Made by a program: the position numbers and the translations under genes | Part shown: one piece after another, positions 41,496 to 52,550 of the stretch | How the letters are laid out: every line of letters begins with the position of its first letter | Numbering within the stretch: the stretch's first letter is position 1 | Notes under the pieces: generated by a model | Databases searched by the model: none | The model's input: only the letters and a program-made list of their open reading frames with translations | Told to the model about the DNA's origin: nothing | From: Burkholderia cenocepacia | GTDB lineage: Bacteria; Pseudomonadota; Gammaproteobacteria; Burkholderiales; Burkholderiaceae | Assembly (NCBI RefSeq): GCF_900446215.1 | Contig: NZ_UAQZ01000003.1 | Coordinates: 124,001-188,000 of the forward strand | Length of the DNA stretch: 64,000 bases | Reading direction: 5' to 3'

Positions 41496-42812
41496 ATGTC
41501 CATCACCATCCGCAAGCTCGATTCGACGAACGAAGGCTTCGGCGCCGCGCTGCGCGCCGTGCTCGCGTTCGAGGCGAGCGAAGACGAAGCGATCGAGCAA
41601 TCGGTCGCGCAGATCCTCGCCGACGTGAAGTCGCGCGGCGACGCCGCGGTGCTCGAGTACACGAACCGCTTCGACCGGCTGAGCGCGAACAGCGTCGCCG
41701 CGCTCGAATTGCCGCAGGACGCGCTGCAGACGGCGCTCGACGGCCTCGCGCCGAAGGCGCGCGCGGCGCTGGAAGCGGCCGCGGCGCGGGTGCGCGCGTA
41801 CCACGAGAAGCAGAAGATCGAGTGCGGCACGCATAGCTGGCAGTACACGGAAAGCGACGGCACGGTGCTCGGCCAGAAGGTCACGCCGCTCGACCGCGTC
41901 GGCCTGTACGTGCCGGGCGGCAAGGCCGCGTATCCGTCGTCGGTGCTGATGAACGCGATTCCCGCGCGCGTCGCGGGGGTCGGCGAGATCGTGATGGTCG
42001 TGCCGACGCCGGACGGCGTGAAGAACGACCTCGTGCTGGCCGCAGCGCTGCTCGGCGGCGTCGATCGCGTGTTCACGATCGGCGGCGCGCAGGCGGTCGG
42101 CGCGCTCGCATACGGCACCGAGACGGTGCCGGCCGTCGACAAGATCTGCGGCCCCGGCAACGCGTACGTCGCGTCGGCGAAGCGCCGCGTGTTCGGCACG
42201 GTCGGCATCGACATGATCGCCGGGCCGTCGGAAATCCTCGTGCTGTGCGACGGCACGACCGATCCGAACTGGGTCGCGATGGACCTGTTCTCGCAGGCCG
42301 AGCACGACGAACTCGCGCAGTCGATCCTGCTGTGCCCGGACGGTGCGTTCCTCGATCGCGTCGAAAAGGCGATCGACGAGCTGCTGCCGACGATGCCGCG
42401 CCAGGACGTGATCCGCGCGTCGCTCGAGGGCCGCGGCGCGCTGATCAAGGTGCGCGACATGGCCGAGGCGTGCCGGATCGCCAACGACATCGCGCCGGAA
42501 CACCTCGAAATTTCGGCGCTGGAGCCGCAGCAATGGGGCCAGCAGATCCGCCACGCGGGCGCGATCTTCCTCGGCCGCTACACGAGCGAGAGCCTCGGCG
42601 ACTACTGCGCGGGCCCGAACCACGTGCTGCCGACATCGCGCACCGCGCGCTTCTCGTCGCCGCTCGGCGTGTACGACTTCATCAAGCGCTCGAGCCTGAT
42701 CGAGGTCAGCGCGGAAGGCGCGCAGACGCTCGGCGAGATCGCGTCCGAGCTCGCTTACGGCGAAGGACTGCAGGCGCACGCAAGGAGCGCCGAGTTCCGG
42801 ATGAAGGGCTGA
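41496..42812 (+). CDS. hisD: Histidinol dehydrogenase
   Basis: 438 aa, NAD- and Zn-dependent four-electron oxidation of histidinol to histidine. Signature block [20 protein letters not shown] plus [23 protein letters not shown] and the Zn-binding [14 protein letters not shown]. Normal length; 24 nt after hisG. Confidence 0.97.
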   Translation: MSITIRKLDSTNEGFGAALRAVLAFEASEDEAIEQSVAQILADVKSRGDAAVLEYTNRFDRLSANSVAALELPQDALQTALDGLAPKARAALEAAAARVRAYHEKQKIECGTHSWQYTESDGTVLGQKVTPLDRVGLYVPGGKAAYPSSVLMNAIPARVAGVGEIVMVVPTPDGVKNDLVLAAALLGGVDRVFTIGGAQAVGALAYGTETVPAVDKICGPGNAYVASAKRRVFGTVGIDMIAGPSEILVLCDGTTDPNWVAMDLFSQAEHDELAQSILLCPDGAFLDRVEKAIDELLPTMPRQDVIRASLEGRGALIKVRDMAEACRIANDIAPEHLEISALEPQQWGQQIRHAGAIFLGRYTSESLGDYCAGPNHVLPTSRTARFSSPLGVYDFIKRSSLIEVSAEGAQTLGEIASELAYGEGLQAHARSAEFRMKG

Positions 42813-42845
42813 CCGCGCATTTTTGGAGCGGGGCAGGAGACGAGT

Positions 42846-42902
42846 GCAGGGCGGCAGCCGCCGCCCTGCCGACCCTTTGACGCCGGCGCGACGCACGCCG
42901 GC
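42846..42902 (+). other. Two adjacent hairpins in the hisD-hisC gap
   Basis: GCAGGGCGGC (42846-42855) pairs perfectly with GCCGCCCTGC (42860-42869) over loop AGCC. GCCGGCG (42882-42888) pairs with CGCCGGC (42896-42902). CCCTTT between them is too weak for a clear terminator. The second hairpin ends 8 nt before hisC. Confidence 0.55.
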
Positions 42903-42910
42903 TTGAGACC

Positions 42911-43984
42911 ATGACGACGCCACAAGACATCATCCGCCGCGACGTGCTCGCGATGACCAGCTATCCGGTGCCGGACGCGAGCGGGTTCGTGAAGCTCGAC
43001 GCGATGGAGAACCCGTATCCGCTGCCGGCGCCGCTCGCCGCGGCGCTCGGCGAGCGGCTCGCGCAGGTCGCGCTGAACCGCTACCCGGCGCCGCGCCCGG
43101 CCGCGCTGCTCGACAAGCTGCGCCACGCGATGCGTGTGCCGGCCGGCTGCGACGTGCTGCTCGGCAACGGTTCCGACGAAATCATCAGCATGATCTCGGT
43201 CGCGTGCGCGCAGCCGGGCGCGAAGGTGCTCGCACCGGTGCCGGGCTTCGTGATGTACGAACTGTCGGCGAAGTTCGCGCAGCTCGAATTCGTCGGCGTG
43301 CCGCTGCAGGCCGACCTGACGCTCGACGTCGACGCGATGCTCGCGGCGATCGCCGAGCACCGGCCGGCGATCGTCTATCTCGCGTACCCGAACAACCCGA
43401 CCGGCACGCTGTACGACGATGCCGACGTCGAACGGATCGTCGCGGCCGCGCGCCACAGCCTGATCGTGATCGACGAGGCGTACCAGCCGTTCGCCGAGCG
43501 TTCGTGGCTGCCGCGCGCCGCCGAGTTCGACAACGTCGTCGTGATGCGCACGGTGTCGAAGCTCGGCCTCGCGGGCATCCGCCTCGGCTATCTCGTCGGC
43601 TTGCCCGCGTGGCTGAACGAGTTCGACAAGGTGCGCCCGCCGTACAACATCAACGTGCTGACCCAGGCGACCGCCGATTTTCTGCTCGATCACCTCGACG
43701 TGCTCGACGCGCAGGCGGCCGAATTGCGTGCGGAGCGCGCGCGCCTCGCGCAGGCGGTGGCCGCGCTGCCCGGAGCGACGGTGTTCCCGAGCGCCGGCAA
43801 TTTCCTGCTGGTGCGGGTGCCGGACGCGGCTGCCGTGTTCGATGCGCTGCTCACCGAGCGGGTGCTGGTCAAAAACGTGAGTAAAATGCATCCATTACTG
43901 GCCGAATGCGTGCGGCTGACCGTCGGTTCTCCCGACGAAAACGCCCGCCTGCTGGCCGCCTTGAAACTCGCGCTGCCCGGTTGA
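42911..43984 (+). CDS. hisC: Histidinol-phosphate aminotransferase
   Basis: 357 aa PLP enzyme of fold type [13 protein letters not shown], the [12 protein letters not shown] strand and the Schiff-base Lys region [18 protein letters not shown] are clear. The N-terminus has [15 protein letters not shown], typical of HisC. Own gap of 98 nt after hisD holds hairpins. Confidence 0.96.
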   Translation: MTTPQDIIRRDVLAMTSYPVPDASGFVKLDAMENPYPLPAPLAAALGERLAQVALNRYPAPRPAALLDKLRHAMRVPAGCDVLLGNGSDEIISMISVACAQPGAKVLAPVPGFVMYELSAKFAQLEFVGVPLQADLTLDVDAMLAAIAEHRPAIVYLAYPNNPTGTLYDDADVERIVAAARHSLIVIDEAYQPFAERSWLPRAAEFDNVVVMRTVSKLGLAGIRLGYLVGLPAWLNEFDKVRPPYNINVLTQATADFLLDHLDVLDAQAAELRAERARLAQAVAALPGATVFPSAGNFLLVRVPDAAAVFDALLTERVLVKNVSKMHPLLAECVRLTVGSPDENARLLAALKLALPG

Positions 43985-44049
43985 GCCCAGGGCGCGGCGG
44001 CGCGCGACGATCAATCCCCATTTACATCAGACTCAATCAAGGAATTGCC

Positions 44050-44637
44050 ATGCGTGTGGCGGAAGTCGTTCGCAATACCAGCGAAACGCAGATCCGTGTG
44101 AAGCTCGATCTCGACGGCACCGGCCAGCAGAAGCTGGCCACCGGCGTGCCGTTTCTCGACCATATGCTCGACCAGATCGCGCGACACGGTCTGGTCGATC
44201 TCGAGGTCGAAGCGCATGGCGACACGCATATCGACGATCACCACACGGTCGAGGATGTCGGCATCACGCTCGGTCAGGCCGTCGCGAAGGCGATCGGCGA
44301 CCGCAAGGGCATCCGTCGCTACGGCCATTCGTACGTGCCGCTCGACGAGGCGCTGTCGCGCGTCGTGATCGACTTCTCGGGCCGGCCGGGCCTCGAATTC
44401 CACGTGCCGTTCACGCGCGCGCGGATCGGCACGTTCGACGTCGACCTGTCGATCGAGTTCTTCCGCGGTTTCGTGAACCACGCGGGCGTCACGCTGCACA
44501 TCGACAACCTGCGCGGGATCAACGCGCACCACCAGCTCGAGACGGTGTTCAAGGCCTTCGGCCGGGCGCTGCGCGCGGCGGTGGAGCTCGACGAGCGGGC
44601 GGCGGGGCAGATTCCGTCGACGAAAGGCAGCCTCTGA
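44050..44637 (+). CDS. hisB: Imidazoleglycerol-phosphate dehydratase
   Basis: 195 aa, monofunctional (no HisB phosphatase domain). Mn-binding motifs [28 protein letters not shown] and [18 protein letters not shown] are intact. Start ATG 44050 follows AAGGAAT. Confidence 0.97.
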   Translation: MRVAEVVRNTSETQIRVKLDLDGTGQQKLATGVPFLDHMLDQIARHGLVDLEVEAHGDTHIDDHHTVEDVGITLGQAVAKAIGDRKGIRRYGHSYVPLDEALSRVVIDFSGRPGLEFHVPFTRARIGTFDVDLSIEFFRGFVNHAGVTLHIDNLRGINAHHQLETVFKAFGRALRAAVELDERAAGQIPSTKGSL

Positions 44638-44698
44638 ACGTCCGGACGGACTGCGCTCGGGACAACCTCACGGCTTCGGCGCGCGGCGCCGGCTTGCG

Positions 44699-45319
44699 AT
44701 GGATCTGCTCAAATCGTTCATTTCGCTGCTCGCGCTGATCAATCCGGTGGGCGCGGTGCCGTTCTTCCTGAGCCTGACGGCGCAGCAGACGGACGACGAG
44801 CGGCGGCGCACGATCCGGATCGCATCGGTGTCGGTGTTCTGCGTGATGACGGTGACCGCGCTGCTCGGGCAGCAGATCATCAACTTCTTCGGCATTTCGG
44901 TCGGATCGCTCGAAGTGGGCGGCGGGATCATCATGCTGCTGATGGCGATCAACATGCTGAACGCGCAGATCGGCAACACCCGATCGACGCCGGAGGAGCG
45001 CCACGAAGCCGAGCTGAAGGACAACATCGCGGTCGTGCCGCTGGCGATTCCGCTGCTCACGGGCCCCGGCTCGATCAGCACGGTGATCATCTATGCGGCG
45101 AACGCGCATCACTGGTATGAGCGGGCCGGACTGGTCGCGATCGGCGCGGTCCTGGCTTTTCTGTGTTTCGTCGCGATGCGGCTCGCCGAGCCGATCGCGA
45201 ACTGGATCGGCCGCACCGGCATCAACATCGCCACGCGGCTGATGGGTCTGATGCTGTCGGCGCTGGCGGTGGAATTCATCGTCAATGGACTGAGGGCGCT
45301 ACTGCCTGCACTGAGATGA
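44699..45319 (+). CDS. marC: MarC-family integral membrane protein
   Basis: 206 aa, six predicted helices, opening [20 protein letters not shown] as in the MarC/UPF0056 family. [17 protein letters not shown] is the second family block. Function in the family is unsettled; once linked to multiple antibiotic resistance in E. coli but not confirmed there. Embedded between hisB and hisH and overlapping hisH by ATGA, so it is co-expressed with histidine genes. Confidence 0.9.
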   Translation: MDLLKSFISLLALINPVGAVPFFLSLTAQQTDDERRRTIRIASVSVFCVMTVTALLGQQIINFFGISVGSLEVGGGIIMLLMAINMLNAQIGNTRSTPEERHEAELKDNIAVVPLAIPLLTGPGSISTVIIYAANAHHWYERAGLVAIGAVLAFLCFVAMRLAEPIANWIGRTGINIATRLMGLMLSALAVEFIVNGLRALLPALR

Positions 45320-45957
45320 AAACTTCGATTGCGATTGTGGATTATGGGATGGGCAACCTGCGCTCGGTCGCGCAGGCGCTCAAGAAGGCCGAACCGGCCG
45401 CCGACGTGGCGATCGTCGACACGCCGGCCGCGATTCGCGCGGCCGACCGCGTCGTGCTGCCCGGCCAGGGTGCGATGCCGGACTGCATGCGCTGCCTCGG
45501 CGAATCGGGCCTGCAGGAGGCCGTGATCGAGGCGTCGCGCACGAAGCCGCTGCTCGGCGTATGCGTCGGCGAGCAGATGCTGTTCGACTGGAGCGCGGAA
45601 GGCGACACGAAGGGCCTCGGCCTCCTGCCCGGCAAGGTCGTGCGTTTCGAGCTCGACGGCCGCGTGCAGGACGACGGCTCGCGCTTCAAGGTGCCGCAGA
45701 TGGGCTGGAACCGCGTGCGCCAGGCGCAGCCGCACCCGCTGTGGGACGGCGTGCCCGACGACGCGTATTTCTACTTCGTGCACAGCTATTACGTGACGCC
45801 GGACAACCCGGCGCACACGGTCGGCGAAACGGCCTACGGCGCGCCGTTTACGTCCGCGGTCGCGCGGGACAACCTCTTCGCGACCCAATTCCACCCGGAG
45901 AAAAGCGCGGAGGTCGGGTTGCGTCTGTATCGCAACTTCGTACACTGGAAACCGTAA
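45316..45957 (+). CDS. hisH: Imidazole glycerol phosphate synthase, glutaminase subunit
   Basis: 213 aa class-I glutamine amidotransferase feeding ammonia to HisF. Nucleophile Cys in [11 protein letters not shown], and the His-Glu pair in [14 protein letters not shown]-terminus [14 protein letters not shown] is standard. Start lies in the marC stop. Confidence 0.96.
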   Translation: MKTSIAIVDYGMGNLRSVAQALKKAEPAADVAIVDTPAAIRAADRVVLPGQGAMPDCMRCLGESGLQEAVIEASRTKPLLGVCVGEQMLFDWSAEGDTKGLGLLPGKVVRFELDGRVQDDGSRFKVPQMGWNRVRQAQPHPLWDGVPDDAYFYFVHSYYVTPDNPAHTVGETAYGAPFTSAVARDNLFATQFHPEKSAEVGLRLYRNFVHWKP

Positions 45958-46120
45958 ACGTGGTGCGCGAGCCACAGTCGCCCTGGCCGAAAGGCCTGTC
46001 GCACGGGGCTTGCCCGCCTAAGCGCCGAAAGAGTTGTACTAAACTAGCGAGACGGCGCGGCACCGGTTTGGCCGGTACGCGCCGGATTCTTTTCTTTTTC
46101 CACGACGACACCCGATTGCT

Positions 46121-46876
46121 ATGTTGCTGATTCCGGCCATCGACCTCAAAGACGGTCAGTGTGTGCGCCTCAAACAGGGCGATATGGACCAGGCCACGAT
46201 TTTTTCCGAGGACCCGGCGGCGATGGCCCGCAAGTGGGTCGATCTCGGCGCCCGGCGGCTCCATCTCGTCGACCTGAACGGCGCATTCGCCGGCAAGCCG
46301 AAGAATCTCGAGGCGATCGAAGCGATCCTCGACGAAGTCGGCGACGAAATTCCCGTCCAGCTCGGCGGCGGCATCCGCAGCCTCGAGACGATCGAGAAGT
46401 ATCTCGACGCCGGCCTGTCCTACGTGATCATCGGCACGGCAGCCGTGAAGAACCCGGGCTTCCTGCAGGACGCGTGCACCGCGTTCTCCGGCAGCATCAT
46501 CGTCGGGCTGGACGCGAAGGACGGCAAGGTCGCGACCGACGGCTGGAGCAAGCTGACCGGTCACGAGGTGATCGATCTCGCGAAGAAGTTCGAGGATTAC
46601 GGCGTCGAATCGATCGTCTACACGGACATCGGCCGCGACGGGATGCTGCAGGGCATCAACATCGACGCGACGGTGAAGCTCGCGCAGGCGGTCGGCATCC
46701 CGGTGATCGCCAGCGGTGGCCTGTCGAACCTCACGGACATCGAGAGCCTGTGCGAAGTGGAAGAGCACGGCGTCGAAGGCGTGATCTGCGGCCGTGCGAT
46801 CTACTCCGGCGATCTCGATTTCGCGGCCGCGCAAAAGCGCGCGGACGAACTGAACGGCGAACTCGACAACGCGTAA
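46121..46876 (+). CDS. hisA: ProFAR isomerase (phosphoribosylformimino-AICAR-P isomerase)
   Basis: 251 aa TIM barrel. [15 protein letters not shown] (catalytic Asp), [13 protein letters not shown] and [12 protein letters not shown] (second catalytic Asp) are present. The 163-nt gap before it is unusually large for this operon and includes TTGTACTAAACTAGC near 46033, possibly an internal promoter. Confidence 0.97.
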
Positions 46877-46896
46877 CCGCGGTTGTCCCGTTCGCC

Positions 46897-46945
46897 GGGG
46901 CTGCCCGCAGGCGGCCCCGACCGGAAGCCTCGCGCGAGGCTTCCG
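46897..46945 (+). other. Two adjacent hairpins in the hisA-hisF gap
   Basis: GGGGCTGCC (46897-46905) can pair with GGCGGCCCC (46910-46918) with one T-G pair. CGGAAGCCTCGC (46922-46933) and GCGAGGCTTCCG (46934-46945) form a perfect 24-bp palindrome. No T-run follows, so termination is unlikely. Confidence 0.55.
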
Positions 46946-46982
46946 CAACCGGCCGTCCCAGCGCGGCATTTGGCGCAACATC

Positions 46983-47755
<773 letters not shown>

Positions 47756-47756
<1 letters not shown>

Positions 47757-48172
47757 TGAATACGGAAACGAAATCCCTGCCCGCGTGGCTCGACAAGGTC
47801 CGCTGGGACGACAACGGCCTCGTGCCGGTGATCGCGCAGGAAGCGTCGACCAACGACGTGCTGATGTTCGCGTGGATGAATCGCGAGGCGCTCGCGAAGA
47901 CGGTCGAGACGCGGCGCGCGGTCTACTATTCGCGTTCGCGCAAGCGCCTGTGGTTCAAGGGCGAGGAGTCGGGCCACGTGCAGCACCTGCACGAAGTGCG
48001 GCTCGACTGCGACGAAGACGTCGTGCTGCTGAAGGTCGAGCAGGTGTCGGGCATCGCATGCCACACCGGCCGGCATTCGTGCTTCTTCCAGAAATTCGAA
48101 GGCAACGTGGACAGCGGCGACTGGGTCGCGGTCGAACCGGTGCTGAAAGACCCCGAACACATCTACAAATGA
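47756..48172 (+). CDS. hisI: Phosphoribosyl-AMP cyclohydrolase
   Basis: 138 aa, separate from HisE. Metal-binding [16 protein letters not shown] and the Zn-cysteine motif [11 protein letters not shown] are present, with [13 protein letters not shown] near the N-terminus. ATGA overlap with hisE. Confidence 0.96.
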
Positions 48173-48534
48173 CGCAATCGACCGAAGACACGCTGCTGCG
48201 CCTCGCGGCCGTGATCGATAGCCGCAAGGGCGGCGACCCCGACCAATCGTACGTGTCGCGCCTGTTCCACAAGGGCGACGACGCGGTGCTGAAGAAGATC
48301 GGCGAAGAGGCGACGGAAGTCGTGCTGGCCGCGAAGGACGTGCGCCAGGGCGGCGCGCCGACCGCGCTCGTCGGCGAGGTGGCCGACCTGTGGTTCCACT
48401 GCCTCGTGATGCTGTCGCATTTCGACCTGAGCCCGGCCGACGTGATCGCCGAACTCGAGCGTCGCGAAGGCTTGTCGGGCATCGAGGAAAAGGCGCTGCG
48501 CAAGCGTCGCGAGCGCGAGGAAAACGGCGGGTGA
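48169..48534 (+). CDS. hisE: Phosphoribosyl-ATP pyrophosphatase
   Basis: 121 aa MazG-like all-alpha pyrophosphatase. [16 protein letters not shown] and [14 protein letters not shown] carry the Mg-binding acidic residues. Last his gene of the run. Start ATG 48169 lies in the hisI stop. Confidence 0.95.
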   Translation: MTQSTEDTLLRLAAVIDSRKGGDPDQSYVSRLFHKGDDAVLKKIGEEATEVVLAAKDVRQGGAPTALVGEVADLWFHCLVMLSHFDLSPADVIAELERREGLSGIEEKALRKRREREENGG

Positions 48535-48604
48535 CGGGCACGCCCCGCCGCGGTGGCAACAGTGCGGTAAGCTGTAAGAATTGTCATCTAACGGGGGTAG
48601 CATC

Positions 48605-48997
48605 ATGAACGATACGTCGAACCAGTTTCCGACGCCGGCGGTGCCGGGAGCCGCGGATGCCGAACGCCTGAACGGGCTGCGCACGCTGACCCACGTGCTG
48701 TACGGCCTCTATGCGATTCACTGGCTGACGGGGGGCGTCACGGGCATCATCGCGATCATCATCAACTACGTGAAGCGCGGCGACGTGGCCGGCACGCCGT
48801 ACGCCGATCACTTCGAGTGGCAGATCCGCACGTTCTGGCGCGCGCTGATCGCATACGTGATCGGCATCGCGCTGCTGTTCGTGGGGGTGGGATTCGTGAT
48901 CATGTTTGTCACATGGATTTGGACGCTGTACCGTATCATCAAGGGTTGGCTGTACCTGAACGACAACAAGGCGCTCGATCCGCAGGCATGGTTCTGA
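48605..48997 (+). CDS. Small membrane protein, DUF4870/Tic20-like
   Basis: 130 aa, three or four predicted helices. LYGLYAIHWLTGGVTGIIAIIIN-type first helices, GTPYADHFEWQIRTFW and FVTWIWTLYRIIKGWLYLND are typical of DUF4870 proteins (the R-T-F-W between helices is family-like). The frame is also open from 48581, but ATG 48605 has GGGGGT upstream and is the better start. Function unknown; sits between hisE and hinT. Confidence 0.82.
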   Translation: MNDTSNQFPTPAVPGAADAERLNGLRTLTHVLYGLYAIHWLTGGVTGIIAIIINYVKRGDVAGTPYADHFEWQIRTFWRALIAYVIGIALLFVGVGFVIMFVTWIWTLYRIIKGWLYLNDNKALDPQAWF

Positions 48998-49028
48998 CCG
49001 GCCGCGCGCGGGCGTCTGCAGGAGCAAC

Positions 49029-49394
49029 ATGAGTCACGATCCGAATTGCCTGTTCTGCAAGATCGCGGCAGGCGAGATCCCGAGCACGAAGGTGCACGAG
49101 GACGACGAATTCGTCGCGTTCCGCGACATCCGCCCGGCGGCCGACACGCACGTGCTCGTGATTCCGCGCCAGCACCTGCCGACGCTGTCGGCGGCGAGCG
49201 ACGCCGATGCGCCGATGCTCGGCCGGCTGATGCTGCTCGTCGCGCGTCTGGCCGACCAGCTCGGCGTCGCGTATACGGGCGGCGAAACCGGTTTCCGTAC
49301 GGTGATCAACACGGGCCCGGGCGGCGGGCAGGAGGTCTACCACCTGCACGCGCATATCCTGGCCGGCCCGCGCCCGTGGCAGCGAATGGGTTGA
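49029..49394 (+). CDS. hinT: HIT-family nucleotide-binding protein (HinT-like)
   Basis: 121 aa. CLFCKIAAGEIPSTKVHED at the N-terminus and the histidine triad VYHLHAHILAG near the C-terminus. Such proteins hydrolyse adenosine phosphoramidates. GGAG precedes ATG 49029. Confidence 0.94.
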   Translation: MSHDPNCLFCKIAAGEIPSTKVHEDDEFVAFRDIRPAADTHVLVIPRQHLPTLSAASDADAPMLGRLMLLVARLADQLGVAYTGGETGFRTVINTGPGGGQEVYHLHAHILAGPRPWQRMG

Positions 49395-49487
49395 CGCAGC
49401 GGGGCGTTTCCCCGCATCGATAGTCGAAGCCGGCGTGCCGCCGGCGATTTGCGCCGCGACGCGGCGTGGTTGAGGAGAGGTTTCATC

Positions 49488-49718
49488 ATGGGTGGATTGA
49501 GCATTTGGCACTGGCTGATCGTGCTGCTGATCGTCGCGCTGGTTTTCGGTACGAAGAAGCTGCGCAACATCGGCAACGACCTCGGCAGCGCCGTGAAGGG
49601 TTTCAAGGACGGCATGAAGGAAGGCGAAACGCCGGCGGATGCGCAGCAACTGCCGCGTTCGGGTGCGGTCGACGTCAACGCGAAGGAAACGACGCGTTCC
49701 GATTCGAACAAGGCGTAA
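49488..49718 (+). CDS. tatA: Twin-arginine translocase subunit TatA
   Basis: 76 aa. One N-terminal helix ([17 protein letters not shown]), the hinge [10 protein letters not shown], amphipathic helix and a short polar tail. GAGGAGAGG precedes ATG 49488. First of tatABC. Confidence 0.96.
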   Translation: MGGLSIWHWLIVLLIVALVFGTKKLRNIGNDLGSAVKGFKDGMKEGETPADAQQLPRSGAVDVNAKETTRSDSNKA

Positions 49719-49744
49719 CGCCGGCACGCTGACAGGCATTCGCG

Positions 49745-50284
49745 ATGCTGGATCTCGGTCTTTCGAAGATGGCGCTGATCGGCGTCGTCGCGCTCGTGGT
49801 GCTCGGCCCCGAGCGCCTGCCGCGCGTCGCGCGCACGGCAGGCGCGCTGTTCGGCCGCGCGCAGCGGTACATCAACGACGTGAAGGCCGAGGTCTCGCGC
49901 GAAATCGAACTCGACGCGCTGCGGACGATGAAGACCGATTTCGAATCGGCCGCGCGCAATGTCGAGACGACGATTCACGACAACTTGCGCGAGCACGAGA
50001 AGGCACTGAACGACACGTGGCATTCCGCGGTCGGCGGTCTTGACGGGGCTGCCGGCGACGCCGGGTCCGTCGGTTCCCCCGGTTCCGATACGCCCGCGGC
50101 GCCGTCGTGGCGCGGCAGTTCGGCCGCGCTTGCGCCGAAGCGTCGCAACTGGCGCATCAAGCAGGCGGCGACGCCCGTCTGGTACAAGCGCGCGACGACC
50201 CGTCGCACGCACGTGCAGTCGGGCGCCGCGCGTGTCGCGCGTCATCAGCCGGCCAGCCTGCGCCGGCCGACGCGCTTCTTCTGA
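49745..50284 (+). CDS. tatB: Twin-arginine translocase subunit TatB
   Basis: 179 aa. MLDLGLSKMALIGVVALVVLG then PERLPRVARTAG (Glu and Pro of the TatB hinge). Long amphipathic region and a basic, low-complexity tail. With TatC it binds twin-arginine signal peptides. Confidence 0.95.
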   Translation: MLDLGLSKMALIGVVALVVLGPERLPRVARTAGALFGRAQRYINDVKAEVSREIELDALRTMKTDFESAARNVETTIHDNLREHEKALNDTWHSAVGGLDGAAGDAGSVGSPGSDTPAAPSWRGSSAALAPKRRNWRIKQAATPVWYKRATTRRTHVQSGAARVARHQPASLRRPTRFF

Positions 50285-50325
50285 GTCGAGCGCATGCTCG
50301 CTCGTCAATCCTACCGAGGGCCGGT

Positions 50326-51114
50326 GTGAGCGACCCCCAGCAGAACCCGGGCGACGCCCCGGAAGAAACCTTCATTTCCCATCTCGTCGAGCTTCGCGAT
50401 CGCATCATTCGCGCGGGGTTGGCCGTGATCGTCGTGTTCCTCGGGCTCGTCTACTGGGCGCCGGACATCTTCAAGCTGCTCGCGCGGCCGCTGATGGACA
50501 ACCTGCCGAAAGACGGCAAGATGATCGTCACCGACGTCACCGGCTCGTTCTTCGTGCCGATGAAGGTCACGATGCTCGTCGCGCTCGTGATCGCGCTGCC
50601 GATCGTGCTGTACCAGATCTGGGCGTTCGTCGCGCCGGGGCTGTACCAGCACGAGAAGAAGCTCGTCGCGCCGCTCGTCGGCAGCAGCTACTTCCTGTTC
50701 CTGTGCGGGATGGCGTTCGCGTACTTCCTCGTGTTCCCGACGATCTTCCGCGTGATGGCGCACTACAACGCGCCGCTCGGGGCCGAGATGACGACCGACA
50801 TCGACAACTACCTGAGCTTCGTGCTCGGGATGTTCATCGCGTTCGGGGTCACGTTCGAGGTGCCGATCGTCGTCGTGCTGCTCGTCCGGATGGGCGTGCT
50901 GTCCCTGAAGAAGCTGAAGGAGATGCGGCCGTACGTGATCGTCGGCGCATTCGTGGTCGCGGCGGTCGTCACGCCGCCGGACGTGTTTTCGCAACTGATG
51001 CTGGCGCTGCCGCTCGTCGTGCTGTTCGAGATCGGGCTGCTGGCCGCACGGTTCTTCGTGCCGAAGAAGCCGGCCGAAGAGGGCGAGGCGGGGAACGGCG
51101 AAGCCGCGGGTTGA
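50326..51114 (+). CDS. tatC: Twin-arginine translocase subunit TatC
   Basis: 262 aa, six helices. FISHLVELRDRIIRAG is the conserved N-terminal signal-peptide binding stretch, and PGLYQHEKKLVAPLV and FPTIFRVMAHYNA follow. Start GTG 50326 (MSDPQQNP) since no in-frame ATG is near. A terminator lies 120 nt downstream. Confidence 0.96.
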   Translation: MSDPQQNPGDAPEETFISHLVELRDRIIRAGLAVIVVFLGLVYWAPDIFKLLARPLMDNLPKDGKMIVTDVTGSFFVPMKVTMLVALVIALPIVLYQIWAFVAPGLYQHEKKLVAPLVGSSYFLFLCGMAFAYFLVFPTIFRVMAHYNAPLGAEMTTDIDNYLSFVLGMFIAFGVTFEVPIVVVLLVRMGVLSLKKLKEMRPYVIVGAFVVAAVVTPPDVFSQLMLALPLVVLFEIGLLAARFFVPKKPAEEGEAGNGEAAG

Positions 51115-51236
51115 CGGCGCGGCGCCGGGCGGCTTTCCGGTCAAGCTGGAGGGGCCGGTACCTGCTGCGGTTGGCTCCGGCCAGCGCGTGCCCACGCCGC
51201 CTTCGCGGCACCCGACATCGTTTTGAAGCAAAGCAA

Positions 51237-51262
51237 AAGGGCAGCCAGCCGGCTGCCCTTTT
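51237..51262. terminator. Bidirectional terminator between tatC and the DegS-type gene
   Basis: AAGGGCAGCC (51237-51246) pairs with GGCTGCCCTT (51251-51260) over AGCC. A on the left and T on the right allow use on both strands for the convergent genes. Confidence 0.88.
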
Positions 51263-51323
51263 CCATTTCCGCGGCGCATCACGACGCGTCGCAACCGGCA
51301 GGCGGCGCGCCGCCTGCCCAGCC

Positions 51324-52529
51324 TCATTCGCTATCGCTGTCCTGCTCGTCGAGCGTCTGCTTCGGCGGCGGCGGGCGCTTGCCGATCACGATGTTCACGT
51401 CGAACTGCTTGCCCTTGCGTACGACGTGCACCTTGGTCGGTGTGCCCGGCTTGATCTGCGCGACGACGTTCAGCAGCTTCGTGGTGTCGGTGATGTCCTC
51501 GCCGTTGACGCTCACCAGGATGTCGCCCGGCTTGATGCCGGCCTTGTCGGCCGGGCCGCCCTGCAGCACGCCCGCGACGATCGCGCCCGATTTCTGCTGG
51601 AGCCCGAACGACTCGGCGATCTCCGGCGTGACGTCCTGCGGCTCGACGCCGATCCAGCCGCGCGTGACCGAGCCCGTCGTGATGATGCTTTCGAGCACCG
51701 TGCGCGCGGTCGAAACCGGAATCGCGAAACCGATGCCGAGCGAGCCGCCGGAGCGCGAGTAGATCGCCGTGTTGATGCCGAGCAGGTTGCCGTTCACGTC
51801 GACCAGCGCGCCGCCGGAGTTGCCGGGGTTGATCGGCGCGTCGGTCTGGATGAAGTTCTCGAACGTGTTGATGCCGAGGTGGTTGCGGCCGAGCGCGCTG
51901 ATGATCCCCATCGTGACCGTCTGGCCGACGCCGAACGGGTTGCCGATCGCAAGCACGACGTCGCCGACGCGCGACTGGTCGGAGCGGCCGAGCGTGATCG
52001 TCGGCAGGTTCGTCATGTTGATCTTGAGCACGGCGAGATCGGTTTCGGGATCGCTGCCGATCACCTTCGCGGTGGCCGTGCGGCCGTCGGCGAGCGCGAC
52101 TTCGATCTGGTCGGCGCCGTCCACGACGTGCTGGTTCGTTAGAATGTAACCTTCCGGGCTCACGATAACGCCCGAGCCGAGGTTGGCGGCCGGCTCGTCC
52201 TGCTGCTTGCGGGCGTTGCGGTCGCCGAAGAAGTAACGGAACAGCGGATCCTTCGCGCGCGGGTCGGGCGGCAGCGAGCCGTCCTTGCTGGAGAACACGT
52301 TGACGACGGCCGGCATCGCCTTCTGCGCGGCTTCGGCATACGACGTGGTCGCCGGTGCGCCGCCGATGCCTGGCGCGACTTCCCGCAGCGCGACGATCGG
52401 CGTGGCAAGCTGCTTGCCGAGCTGTCCTTGCCGTTGCAGCCATTGCGGCTTGAGCGTCACGACGATGAACATCAGCGCGAGCAGTACGGTCACCGCCTGC
52501 GCGAAGAACAGCCAGAAGCGTCTAAGCAT
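51324..52529 (-). CDS. Membrane-anchored Do-like serine protease (DegS/HtrA type)
   Basis: 401 aa. One N-terminal anchor (about residues 7-27) instead of a cleaved signal, trypsin-like domain with triad His134 ([10 protein letters not shown]), Asp164 (ETDLAVLK) and Ser238 (NPGNSGGAL), then a single PDZ domain (about 290-385). This layout matches DegS, the sensor protease that starts sigma-E release, rather than two-PDZ DegP/DegQ. The C-terminal tail is rich in Pro and acidic residues. Head-to-head with the Nif3 gene. Confidence 0.92.
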   Translation of the reverse strand: MLRRFWLFFAQAVTVLLALMFIVVTLKPQWLQRQGQLGKQLATPIVALREVAPGIGGAPATTSYAEAAQKAMPAVVNVFSSKDGSLPPDPRAKDPLFRYFFGDRNARKQQDEPAANLGSGVIVSPEGYILTNQHVVDGADQIEVALADGRTATAKVIGSDPETDLAVLKINMTNLPTITLGRSDQSRVGDVVLAIGNPFGVGQTVTMGIISALGRNHLGINTFENFIQTDAPINPGNSGGALVDVNGNLLGINTAIYSRSGGSLGIGFAIPVSTARTVLESIITTGSVTRGWIGVEPQDVTPEIAESFGLQQKSGAIVAGVLQGGPADKAGIKPGDILVSVNGEDITDTTKLLNVVAQIKPGTPTKVHVVRKGKQFDVNIVIGKRPPPPKQTLDEQDSDSE

Positions 52530-52550
52530 CTGAATGGATTAGAGGTTTAT

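Noticed and set aside
42813-42910. A short gene in the hisD-hisC gap
   Set aside because: Only broken frames are present; the sequence is taken up by hairpins.
46922-46945. The hisA-hisF palindrome as an intrinsic terminator
   Set aside because: No T-run follows and hisF continues the operon.
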